From NCBI GenBank assembly GCA_023392535.1, contig JAEVYY010000006.1, forward strand, positions 5,711 to 69,710: a stretch of 64,000 bases of DNA. Reading direction: 5' to 3'. The notes under the pieces are model-generated. The model was not told the DNA's origin. It did not search any database and was given only the letters and a program-made list of their open reading frames with translations. Made by a program: the position numbers and the translations under genes. Positions 44,992 to 53,040 of the stretch are shown piece after piece. Every line of letters starts with the position of its first letter. Positions within the stretch are counted from its first letter, which is position 1. The stretch is from Bacillota bacterium (GTDB taxonomy: Bacteria; Bacillota; Clostridia; Lachnospirales; Lachnospiraceae).

Positions 44992-45744
44992 TCACAATAC
45001 CAGAAATGAGACGATAATTGCTATTGCTGTACTGAACAGTGTCCCCAGCAAATAATATTCTGCAAATTCTTTTTCTTTGGATATTCTATCATACCTCGCA
45101 ATCGATTTAGCCGTCAGTACCAACCCTATAGCAGAATATTGTCCAATCGAAATAAATATCAAAATGAGGATTCTCTCCAGACTCCCTATTGATTTTCCTG
45201 CACTGTACCTGATCTTTTTATTGTCTTCTTTATCTAACGGTCTATAAAGCATGAGCAGTTTAGATATGGTGATATTGGCGGGCTTATGTATAATCAATAA
45301 TACCGTGATCCAAGATACCAAGATATTTCCCGGTACTCCAATTATAGTGAAAAAATCTGCCATGTTATCCCACAAATTTAATTTACCAACTTCCTTTACA
45401 AATAAATAGGAAATGACAATCAAGCAAATAACATGTAAGAATTGATCTATCAAAAAAAGATTCCGCTCTTTCACCATTGTAATTTTTTCTTTCGCACAAG
45501 AAACATACCTAAATTTCGTGACATCAATGATAAGATGTGTTATCGCAGCTATGGTACCATATCGAAAAATTGCCAGAGATATAACCGGAAGTAAGATCCC
45601 AATTGTTGTAAACCAATAGCATAGGCAATGTAAAATCACCCACTTCATGCTATCCTCTTTTTTTCTGGCAACTTTCTCCGTCTGAAAATAGAAATCACTG
45701 ACAATGTGCGCTAAGAAAAGTAATAAGAAAAATTCTCTAAACAT
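44992..45744 (-). CDS. DUF3307 membrane protein
   Basis: 250 residues with six or seven hydrophobic segments. The N-terminus (LFLLLFLAHIVSDFYFQTEK) with HxxxDFxxQ, and the later HLIIDVTKF motif, are the DUF3307 signature. Function unknown. It overlaps the SatD-like gene by 8 bp; DUF3307 and SatD genes are often adjacent, so they probably act together. Confidence 0.88.
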   Translation of the reverse strand: MFREFFLLLFLAHIVSDFYFQTEKVARKKEDSMKWVILHCLCYWFTTIGILLPVISLAIFRYGTIAAITHLIIDVTKFRYVSCAKEKITMVKERNLFLIDQFLHVICLIVISYLFVKEVGKLNLWDNMADFFTIIGVPGNILVSWITVLLIIHKPANITISKLLMLYRPLDKEDNKKIRYSAGKSIGSLERILILIFISIGQYSAIGLVLTAKSIARYDRISKEKEFAEYYLLGTLFSTAIAIIVSFLVL

Positions 45745-46423
45745 TTTCCCTCCTTATTTCTTCCAGCGCCTTTCCAATTGTATCTAATGCATTTTTATAA
45801 GCATAATATTTTCCTTTTGCTAAACTTTTCTGAACAGCAGGCTGTTTGATATCAAGCCTTTCAGCGACCTTTAACTGACTGTCCTGATGCTCAAGCATAT
45901 CAAAAATAATCTGCCTTTGTCTGTCGCTCCATGACTCTTTTAGCATTGTCATCAAAGACAAAATCGTATTTATCATTATAGTGGTTTCCTGATTGATACT
46001 ATCAACTTCCAGACGTACATCTGCAGCGTTTATCTGCTTTCTTTTTTCGTTATCTTTCAGATATTCGATCGCTCTTCTCGCATTATAATATCCAGGTCCA
46101 TCTGCCCCAATAGACATTTCCTTTTTGATCTCTGTCGTTATCTCGCCTACTCCAACACCAAATCTAATCCTGACCGGATACATGATTCTCTCGATTTTGG
46201 ATATGATATTCATAGCATTTGCTCCATTGCACATCAATCCTTGAAACTCATCCCCTAAAGTTATTAAAAATCTGGATGAGATATCTTTGGCATATTCTTC
46301 ATTTATTTCTTCTAATACTAACTCTAACTTTTTTTGAACGTATCTTCTATTATCAAGCTTTCTTGAATCCTTGATATCGCCTATCATCGCAAGATACGGA
46401 TTATTCGTAAAATGAAAATACAT
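45737..46423 (-). CDS. SatD family protein with C-terminal HTH
   Basis: 228 residues, AAGGGAGG before the ATG. The N-terminal part (AMIGDIKDSRKLDNRRYVQKKL ... LITLGDEFQGL in pieces) matches the SatD family, named from the Streptococcus mutans acid-tolerance locus; GDEFQG recalls nucleotide-cyclase/GGDEF-like folds. The C-terminus holds a sigma-like helix-turn-helix (QLKVAERLDIKQPAVQKSLAKG). It probably regulates or senses for the membrane partner encoded next to it. Confidence 0.88.
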   Translation of the reverse strand: MYFHFTNNPYLAMIGDIKDSRKLDNRRYVQKKLELVLEEINEEYAKDISSRFLITLGDEFQGLMCNGANAMNIISKIERIMYPVRIRFGVGVGEITTEIKKEMSIGADGPGYYNARRAIEYLKDNEKRKQINAADVRLEVDSINQETTIMINTILSLMTMLKESWSDRQRQIIFDMLEHQDSQLKVAERLDIKQPAVQKSLAKGKYYAYKNALDTIGKALEEIRRENV

Positions 46424-46561
46424 AGGATACCTCCCTTTCTTATGGATTTTATTATATATTTAATATAAGGAATAATCAATTATTATTCCTTATATTGGTT
46501 ATAATTTAAGCGCCCATCCGCGACAAAGCAAAAGACATCTCCCATTCCATGGTATGCAAAC

Positions 46562-46595
46562 AAAATAGGGCGGATTCCTCTGGAATGCCACCCTA
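46562..46595 (-). terminator. Terminator after the H-NOX chemoreceptor
   Basis: Minus strand TAGGGTGGCATTCC-AGA-GGAATCCGCCCTA followed by TTTTGTTTG. It lies 21 bases past the stop at 46616. Confidence 0.85.
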
Positions 46596-46615
46596 CTCGT
46601 TTTACAACAATAACT

Positions 46616-48409
46616 TTAAATTTTATATTTTGCTAAATCCACCTGGAAATTCTTAATCATAGATTCAAATACGGTAATCTGTTCTGTTAACTCCGTGATA
46701 TGTTCTACATAAACTGCGACGCTTGAATTGGCTTCCTGTGTCGCCGCCGAATTTTCTTCCGCAATTGCCGCAAGGTTCTCTATATTTGCAAATAGAGATG
46801 TTATCTGATCTGCCTCTTTTTTTAATTCCTGTGAACCTTTAATCATTAGACCCGAAACATGACTAAGATTTTCATTCGATTGACTGGAAACTTCTACTGC
46901 TGTTTTTAACTTCGTGTTCTCTTTTTCCAATACTTCGTACTGTACGTCAATTCCTTCAACCACGGTACCAATACTAGACACAAAAGAAGTCAGGCTATCA
47001 TTAATTTTCTCTACTGCACTGTTCGTTTCCTCGGAAAGATTACGCACTTCCTCTGCAACAACAGCAAAACCTCTACCGGCTTCACCAGCCCTCGCTGCTT
47101 CTATAGAAGCATTCAAAGCTAACAAATTGATCTGTTTTGCTATACCAGACACGATAGAAACAATCTGTGTAATATTATCCGCATTATCTTTCAACTCATT
47201 ACTGTTATTCTTAATATGACTAAATTCAATTAATATGGAATTGATCTCTGATGCTGTATTAGAGACCTTCGTGAAACTACTTTCAATGCTTAACACTGCC
47301 TCTTCAATCTTTTGTTTATTACCTTCACTTTCTTCTGAAACTTCCGTCAGGTTATTAATACTGTCATTCAAAACACTGACGACTTTTTCTGTATCCTCTG
47401 CCTGCGTATTTGCTGCTGCAGATACTTCATCCAATACTTCCGTTATATCATTGGAAGTATTCTGCATTGTCATTGCAATGGAGGTAACAGTATTATTAAA
47501 TGTATACATTTCATCAACAATTGCATTAAAATCAATAAAATCTTTTTGTACGTTTTTCTTCAATTGGTTAATCTCATTCATTAGTTCTTCATACTCATCG
47601 CTCGATTGGATATAAAAGGACTCAACAAAATGTCCCTGACTCAGTTTTATGATCTCATCTTTGATTACTTTTAGGGGTCTGCTGATCAAAATTGAGGAAA
47701 GCATGGAAACTATGAATGTGCCAACCGCGATCAGTAAGCTCCCAGCAACATGATTCACGATGAAAAAACTAAGAAGACCAATCGCTATTGTATTCAAAAA
47801 TGCCATCTTGAACGCAAGTCTTTTAAAGATTCCAAATGTCAGGAACTGACTCAAACGATATTTTTTGATAAATTGAATTTCCTTTTCAAAAGTAAGCTTC
47901 ATCTGAATCTCACTACTCGTACGTTCTAACACTACTATCGCAATCTTTTCTTTAAAATATTCAGAAACACCTTGTATTAAGCCCATCAGATAATCTTCCA
48001 GTCCGCGCTTGGAACGATAGGTAAAAAGTATGGAATGAGAAGAAATAGGCTTTACGTCTAAAAGAGGAGGTGTAGCTCCCTTAAAGCGTTTCATTACAAT
48101 CACATGAACATCATTCATGGATTTTAAGAACTGATAAGCCGACTCATGACGGAAAAAACCAGGATAATTCTTGCTAAATGTCTTAATATTTTCCTGACCC
48201 ATAGTTCCCCAGATCTCTTTATGGTTTTTCCCGACTGCATCGCCTATATGATCAATAATCCCAGTCGCAATATCATCCTTTACATCTTCCAATGGTGTAA
48301 AAACCCGATCGACTGGTAACTGATGTGCTGTTAATGCCTCATTTACAATCTTATCGCCGAATAATTTACGGCAAGATTCTATCCAAGATGATACTACTGT
48401 ACCTTTCAT
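46616..48409 (-). CDS. H-NOX (heme NO/O2-binding) methyl-accepting chemotaxis protein
   Basis: About 597 residues from the ATG at 48409 (AAAGGAGG before it). The H-NOX domain (1-185) numbers exactly like the Caldanaerobacter tengcongensis protein as I recall it: proximal heme His102 (MNDVHVIV), Pro115, and Y131-S133-R135 for the propionates. The distal-pocket residues Trp9, Asn74 and Tyr140 that stabilise bound O2 are also all present. Two membrane segments follow (about 200-240), then HAMP and the MCP signalling domain with the hairpin tip EEVRNLSEETNSAVEKI. It should sense O2 (and NO) and signal to CheA, likely for oxygen avoidance by an anaerobe. Confidence 0.95.
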   Translation of the reverse strand: MKGTVVSSWIESCRKLFGDKIVNEALTAHQLPVDRVFTPLEDVKDDIATGIIDHIGDAVGKNHKEIWGTMGQENIKTFSKNYPGFFRHESAYQFLKSMNDVHVIVMKRFKGATPPLLDVKPISSHSILFTYRSKRGLEDYLMGLIQGVSEYFKEKIAIVVLERTSSEIQMKLTFEKEIQFIKKYRLSQFLTFGIFKRLAFKMAFLNTIAIGLLSFFIVNHVAGSLLIAVGTFIVSMLSSILISRPLKVIKDEIIKLSQGHFVESFYIQSSDEYEELMNEINQLKKNVQKDFIDFNAIVDEMYTFNNTVTSIAMTMQNTSNDITEVLDEVSAAANTQAEDTEKVVSVLNDSINNLTEVSEESEGNKQKIEEAVLSIESSFTKVSNTASEINSILIEFSHIKNNSNELKDNADNITQIVSIVSGIAKQINLLALNASIEAARAGEAGRGFAVVAEEVRNLSEETNSAVEKINDSLTSFVSSIGTVVEGIDVQYEVLEKENTKLKTAVEVSSQSNENLSHVSGLMIKGSQELKKEADQITSLFANIENLAAIAEENSAATQEANSSVAVYVEHITELTEQITVFESMIKNFQVDLAKYKI

Positions 48410-48500
48410 GTAACGTCCTCCTTTGTAATATAACACTAGAAAGATTTTACCATAAATAGGATTCTTTTACAACATAAGGAATCCTTGTCAACTTTTAAAT

Positions 48501-50192
48501 TCATACGGTAAATCTTCCTACTGCTTTCTTTAGAAGTCCTGAATTTTGTAGATTCCGATTCATTTGTACTTCTACTTCTTCCAGCATTTTTACGATATGT
48601 ATCATCTTATTTGAAATTTCTTGTGTTTCACTGGCACCAGAATTTACAGTAGCCGCAACCTCAGCAATTGCCTGAATAATTCCTTCTATGGTCGCTGTCA
48701 ATTCTTCTGCGGTCGCACTGAAATCTCCAACCAACCCGTCAACGAACGCCCCATCATTTCCATAAGATTCCCCGGTATGTACCATTTCTTTATAGTCTTT
48801 CATCACTTTTTGATCTAAAAAATCCATTATTTCTTTGGAGCCGTTAGTCAAATCATGTACTGCTAAAACTACCTCTTCCGTGACTTTTTGTATTTCATTT
48901 ATGGTATTCTTTGAATTTTCAGCTAATTTTTTTATTTCATCTGCCACAACAGCAAAGCCTTTTCCAGCATCTCCTGCCCTTGCCGCCTCTATGGCCGCAT
49001 TTAATGCCAAAAGATTGGTTTGATCCGAAATCTCCAGAATGGCCTCGGAAAGCACATGGATTTGGGAAATTGCTTCTGACTTTTGTAAGGCGGTCTCCAT
49101 TGTGTTCTTCGTATCCCGATACATTGTGATTGCCGTCTCTTCCGAAAGAACCGCTGCCTTTTTTAAGTCTGATGCCTTAACACTGATTTCTTTTGCAGAT
49201 ATCGCTCCATCCTGTGAACGTTCTGCCATATCCTGAGCCGCCTTTTCGATTCCTTCTGAAGAAGCATTGATTTCCTGTGTTGCTGCAGCAGTTTCTTCCA
49301 TTCCTGCAGAAAGTTCTTCAATAATTCCAGAGGATTCTTCTATATTCTTACTAAGAATCTGCAGGTGCTCCGAGACTTGAAGAGAAGATCTTTCCACTTC
49401 TTCACTACATTGGTTCACTTCAATAATAATCGTTCGAATATTTTGTATGAACTGATTGAACGCTTCTGCCAGCTCCCCAATCTCATCCTTTGACTTCACC
49501 ACAACAGATTTTGTCAAATCACCACCATGTTGGACTAAATCAGTAAGTTTATCCATTAATAGTGCAATGGGTCTTGTTACAGCTCTGATTATCATAAAAT
49601 TCATTATAAAACCGATCATTAATGCGATTGCTACCAATATTAATAAGAAGCTTCTGATAGCAGCATACATCACATCTCCTCTTTCACTTACTGCTTGAGC
49701 TTCCTTATCTGCTTCTTGTATTAATTTATTTACGGTATCAGTAATTTCATCGTAGGCTCTTTTGCTCTCCGCTTTACTGATTGTCATAGCTGTGTCTTTA
49801 TCCATAGAACTGCTGGCTTCTATGATTTTTGCATGCTCATTCATATAGCTTTCCCAGTCTTTTTTCAGCAACCGGATTTTTTCCTCATTTCCATAGGTCA
49901 TACATTGATCCAAACCTGCCAAAATACTAGTATTCAATTCATCTATTCGGTCTTCCAGCGCAACCATTTTTTCCTTATCTGAAAGAACCATATGCTGGTA
50001 TTCATGAGAACGGACTCTAGCAATTTCAAAATTCAATTTGTTCATACACTCCAGTTCTGGAAACACATCCTCCGCAATAACCGTGGATGTCTGATTGACC
50101 TCTCCTAAATAATAGATTGCGATTGCATTCGTAAACGCAATAAGCATTAGTAAAATAGCCGATGAAATAATGAGTTTTTGTCTGATTTTCAT
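48501..50192 (-). CDS. Methyl-accepting chemotaxis protein (4HB sensor)
   Basis: 563 residues. Membrane segments at about 10-28 and 184-206 bracket a helical extracellular four-helix-bundle sensor (QTSTVIAEDVFPELECMN). HAMP follows, then the MCP signalling domain with tip DQTNLLALNAAIEAARAGDAG in pieces and VVADEIKKLAENSK. No pentapeptide tether for CheR is visible. The ligand is unknown. It is the second chemoreceptor of a pair on this strand, with its own GGAG site. Confidence 0.93.
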   Translation of the reverse strand: MKIRQKLIISSAILLMLIAFTNAIAIYYLGEVNQTSTVIAEDVFPELECMNKLNFEIARVRSHEYQHMVLSDKEKMVALEDRIDELNTSILAGLDQCMTYGNEEKIRLLKKDWESYMNEHAKIIEASSSMDKDTAMTISKAESKRAYDEITDTVNKLIQEADKEAQAVSERGDVMYAAIRSFLLILVAIALMIGFIMNFMIIRAVTRPIALLMDKLTDLVQHGGDLTKSVVVKSKDEIGELAEAFNQFIQNIRTIIIEVNQCSEEVERSSLQVSEHLQILSKNIEESSGIIEELSAGMEETAAATQEINASSEGIEKAAQDMAERSQDGAISAKEISVKASDLKKAAVLSEETAITMYRDTKNTMETALQKSEAISQIHVLSEAILEISDQTNLLALNAAIEAARAGDAGKGFAVVADEIKKLAENSKNTINEIQKVTEEVVLAVHDLTNGSKEIMDFLDQKVMKDYKEMVHTGESYGNDGAFVDGLVGDFSATAEELTATIEGIIQAIAEVAATVNSGASETQEISNKMIHIVKMLEEVEVQMNRNLQNSGLLKKAVGRFTV

Positions 50193-50335
50193 AGTTTTCT
50201 CCTTTTTTGATTGCCTTTTTTGCTATTAAAACAAAATCCTGTCAAACTGTACTCCAAATAAAGGGAAAGTTTTGTCATATTTTATCACTATTTCATGCAT
50301 TTTACAATTTAACTATATTGCTAATTATACCAATA

Positions 50336-50824
50336 TTATTGTGAATATTCTCTGTGTTCATCTATATATTTTTCCATGATATCCGCGGCCATACCCACAA
50401 GCTCCATACATGGCCGTTTCTTATAATATTCCGCTGTACGGACTTCCGGCACTGGGCTATCCATGCCTCCCCCAAGTCCTAACAACTCCCTGCATACAAT
50501 TGCATGGTTTTTATTCTCAAATTCCTTTGCAAGACATTGAATTCTTTTATAATGTTCCGTCTTTGCATTGTGGTCTTTGGGATCCGTATATCCATATAAC
50601 ATTCCTGCTACCATAAACATACCTGTTACGGCACCGCATACTTCTCTTAATCTTCCCATACCTGCCCCAAAAGAAGAACTGATCTTCAGGGCAGTATTAA
50701 GATCCATGCTATATTCATCACAAAATGCCATGAATACAGACTGTGAACAATTATAACCACTCTTGAAATATGACATTGCTAAGCTGGAGCGTTTTTTATC
50801 TTTTGCTGTAGATTTTATATCCAT
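50336..50824 (-). CDS. C_GCAxxG_C_C family protein
   Basis: 162 residues. The cysteine pattern that names the family is present: GYNCSQSV, FGAGMGRLREVCGAVTG, then two further conserved cysteines (IQC; IVCRELLG). These proteins are thought to bind a metal or cluster and occur near redox genes in anaerobes. It is divergent from the Crp/Fnr regulator gene, 170 bp away, which may control it. Confidence 0.9.
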   Translation of the reverse strand: MDIKSTAKDKKRSSLAMSYFKSGYNCSQSVFMAFCDEYSMDLNTALKISSSFGAGMGRLREVCGAVTGMFMVAGMLYGYTDPKDHNAKTEHYKRIQCLAKEFENKNHAIVCRELLGLGGGMDSPVPEVRTAEYYKKRPCMELVGMAADIMEKYIDEHREYSQ

Positions 50825-50943
50825 CGTTTAAATCCTCATTGACTTTCTTAAGTAATCAGTTACTTCAATAAATAATTGGCATATGCTCTAAATGCATTTT
50901 AATCAGATTGAGACTTACTGTCAAATAATTTCAGGCATTTATT

Positions 50944-50984
50944 TTGTTTTTTTGTATATAATTTGTTATAATAATCACGTGATT
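50944..50984 (+). promoter_or_regulatory. Promoter and palindromic operator of the Crp/Fnr regulator gene
   Basis: TTGTTT (50944-50949), 17-base spacer, TATAAT (50967-50972), immediately followed by the perfect 12-bp palindrome AATCACGTGATT (50973-50984) over the expected transcription start. This position suits autorepression. The palindrome differs from the E. coli Fnr consensus. Confidence 0.65.
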
Positions 50985-50997
50985 GGAGGTTTTTAGA

Positions 50998-51675
50998 ATG
51001 AAAAAAGAGGAATTTATATATATTAAATCCCGTTTTGACTTTTGGGATAAACTAACGAGCTTGGAAATGACAATTCTGAAGGATAATATTGCAAGGGTTT
51101 CTTACAAGAAGGGATACAATCTTCATAGTACGGATAGTGAGTGTCTCGGTGTACTGTTAATAGAGAGTGGCGGATTGCGTGTCTATATCTTGTCTGAAGA
51201 TGGACGCGAAGTAACCTTATATCGACTTTCACCTGGAGATATTTGTGTGCTCTCGGCATCTTGTATCTTAAATAGTATTACATTTGATGTACATATTGAT
51301 GCGGAAAGTGATACGGATGCATACCTGCTCAATATTGGTGCATTTAGCAAGCTCAGCAACCAGAATGTATATGTGCAAAATTTTGCATATAGAAATGCGA
51401 TCGAACGTTTTTCAGACGTAATGTGGGCAATGGAACAGATTCTATTTATGAGTTTTGATAAAAGACTAGCAATCTTTTTGCAGGATGAAATGACAAAGGT
51501 AAATTCTACAGAACTATTCATTACACAAGAACAAATCGCAAAATACATAGGAAGTGCCAGAGAAGTGGTTTCTCGTATGCTAAAGGTATTTCAAGCTGAG
51601 GGAATTCTCGAACAGGCAAGGGGTTCTATACGCATCGTCGATAAGGAAAAATTAAGAGACTTAACCACCATGTAA
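50998..51675 (+). CDS. Crp/Fnr-family transcriptional regulator
   Basis: 225 residues from the ATG at 50998 (TTGGAGG eight bases before). A cyclic-nucleotide-binding-type jelly roll (about 15-125; LSPGDICVLSASC) is followed by a winged-helix with ITQEQIAKYIGSAREVVSRMLKV. There is no N-terminal Fnr cysteine cluster; the two cysteines in DICVLSASC might be redox-active, as suggested for some clostridial relatives. It probably controls the divergent C_GCAxxG_C_C gene and itself. Confidence 0.9.
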   Translation: MKKEEFIYIKSRFDFWDKLTSLEMTILKDNIARVSYKKGYNLHSTDSECLGVLLIESGGLRVYILSEDGREVTLYRLSPGDICVLSASCILNSITFDVHIDAESDTDAYLLNIGAFSKLSNQNVYVQNFAYRNAIERFSDVMWAMEQILFMSFDKRLAIFLQDEMTKVNSTELFITQEQIAKYIGSAREVVSRMLKVFQAEGILEQARGSIRIVDKEKLRDLTTM

Positions 51676-51681
51676 TAATAG

Positions 51682-53028
51682 CTACCCACTTTTCTTTCTT
51701 TTCAGATGATACATTTTTTGATCTGCATTCGCCATTGCCTCTTCTAATTTACCTGTTTCTCTGATTTCTTCAATTCCATAGGACAGAAATATGGGTATTG
51801 GGAAATCTTTTGGATGTTTTAACTGCTCCATGACTCTTTTTATAATATCTTCTGCTAAAGATTCTTTACAATTGTGCAATAAAATCAAAAATTCATCCCC
51901 ACCCATTCTTATTATAATATCATCTTCCCTGAGGGAGGTCTTAAATATACGAACTACATATTTTAATGCTTCATCTCCCATAGCATGTCCGTTTTCATCA
52001 TTGATCTGCTTGAAATTATCAATATCAATCATTACCAAACAGACGCAGAACTCTTTGAACTGGCTATTTTTTGACCATTCTTGTTTGAATTGCTCTAAGT
52101 ACAATCTGGAATATGCTCCTGTCAATATATCCTTAGTCGCGTATTCTTTATACTTCAATCTACTATCTTCTACTACATTTAGAAATGATTCCGTGTGCTT
52201 TACAATATACCAATTAATAAAAATAACAGTGAATAAAATACCAAGAAGAAAACATACAAAAACAGTGAAACTTATTCGGTCGACTAAATTAAATAACTCT
52301 TTGTGTGAAATTGATATGCACATATATTGACTGGTCATAGAAATTTGTTTTAAATAATAGACAACAGCAGTCTTTATATAGATTCTTCCCTCTTTATAAT
52401 AGACAATACTGTTATTATCCGTAATCGCTTTTGCTTCTTCTTTATCTCTTATTGTGAATAATGTATTCTCCTGCTTAAATACTTGTGTTATTTCATTCCC
52501 TGAATATATGACAACATCATACCCCAAAACCTTCTTATTATATATAATTGGAGCATAAATTTTGATCGTTGTCGAATCATCCCCATTCTCGGTAATTTCA
52601 CAAGTAATTAATTGAATATTTTTTTCATAGTCTTCCCGTGGTATCGAAATATTCCCATAACATGCAACAAGCCTATGATCTACGATCCGATAGGCTGCGA
52701 CGAGTTCATTCAAAACTTCTGCACTTTCTCGAAAAGTGGGCTGCATGTACTCACGTAATTTTCCCAGAGTCAACTCTTTATTATAATAATCTGCTATTTT
52801 ATCTGTATTTATAGAACGACTTGATAATGTATTTGCCCCAATCATGCAATTATTCACATATTGTTCAAAAATATGCATATTTAATTTTGCTTCCAGCTTA
52901 AAATTCTCAATTGTTTCTTTTTCAAGCTGCATCTTCATTGGCATATAAATACCAATAAAAGTGATCACCGTAAAAATGAATAGCGAAATAATAATTACTT
53001 TTTTAAAGTTATGAATTAATGTTTGCAC
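51682..53028 (-). CDS. Diguanylate cyclase with extracellular sensor
   Basis: 448 residues, GTG start behind CGAGGAAA. Two membrane segments (about 12-30 and 253-276) enclose a dCache-like extracellular sensor. The C-terminal GGDEF domain has an intact catalytic MGGDEFLIL and a typical upstream block (VMIDIDNFKQINDENGHAMGD in pieces). It makes c-di-GMP from two GTP. It is 12 bp downstream of the PAS-GGDEF-EAL gene in one operon. Confidence 0.93.
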   Translation of the reverse strand: MQTLIHNFKKVIIISLFIFTVITFIGIYMPMKMQLEKETIENFKLEAKLNMHIFEQYVNNCMIGANTLSSRSINTDKIADYYNKELTLGKLREYMQPTFRESAEVLNELVAAYRIVDHRLVACYGNISIPREDYEKNIQLITCEITENGDDSTTIKIYAPIIYNKKVLGYDVVIYSGNEITQVFKQENTLFTIRDKEEAKAITDNNSIVYYKEGRIYIKTAVVYYLKQISMTSQYMCISISHKELFNLVDRISFTVFVCFLLGILFTVIFINWYIVKHTESFLNVVEDSRLKYKEYATKDILTGAYSRLYLEQFKQEWSKNSQFKEFCVCLVMIDIDNFKQINDENGHAMGDEALKYVVRIFKTSLREDDIIIRMGGDEFLILLHNCKESLAEDIIKRVMEQLKHPKDFPIPIFLSYGIEEIRETGKLEEAMANADQKMYHLKRKKSG

Positions 53029-53040
53029 TTTTTTCCTCGA

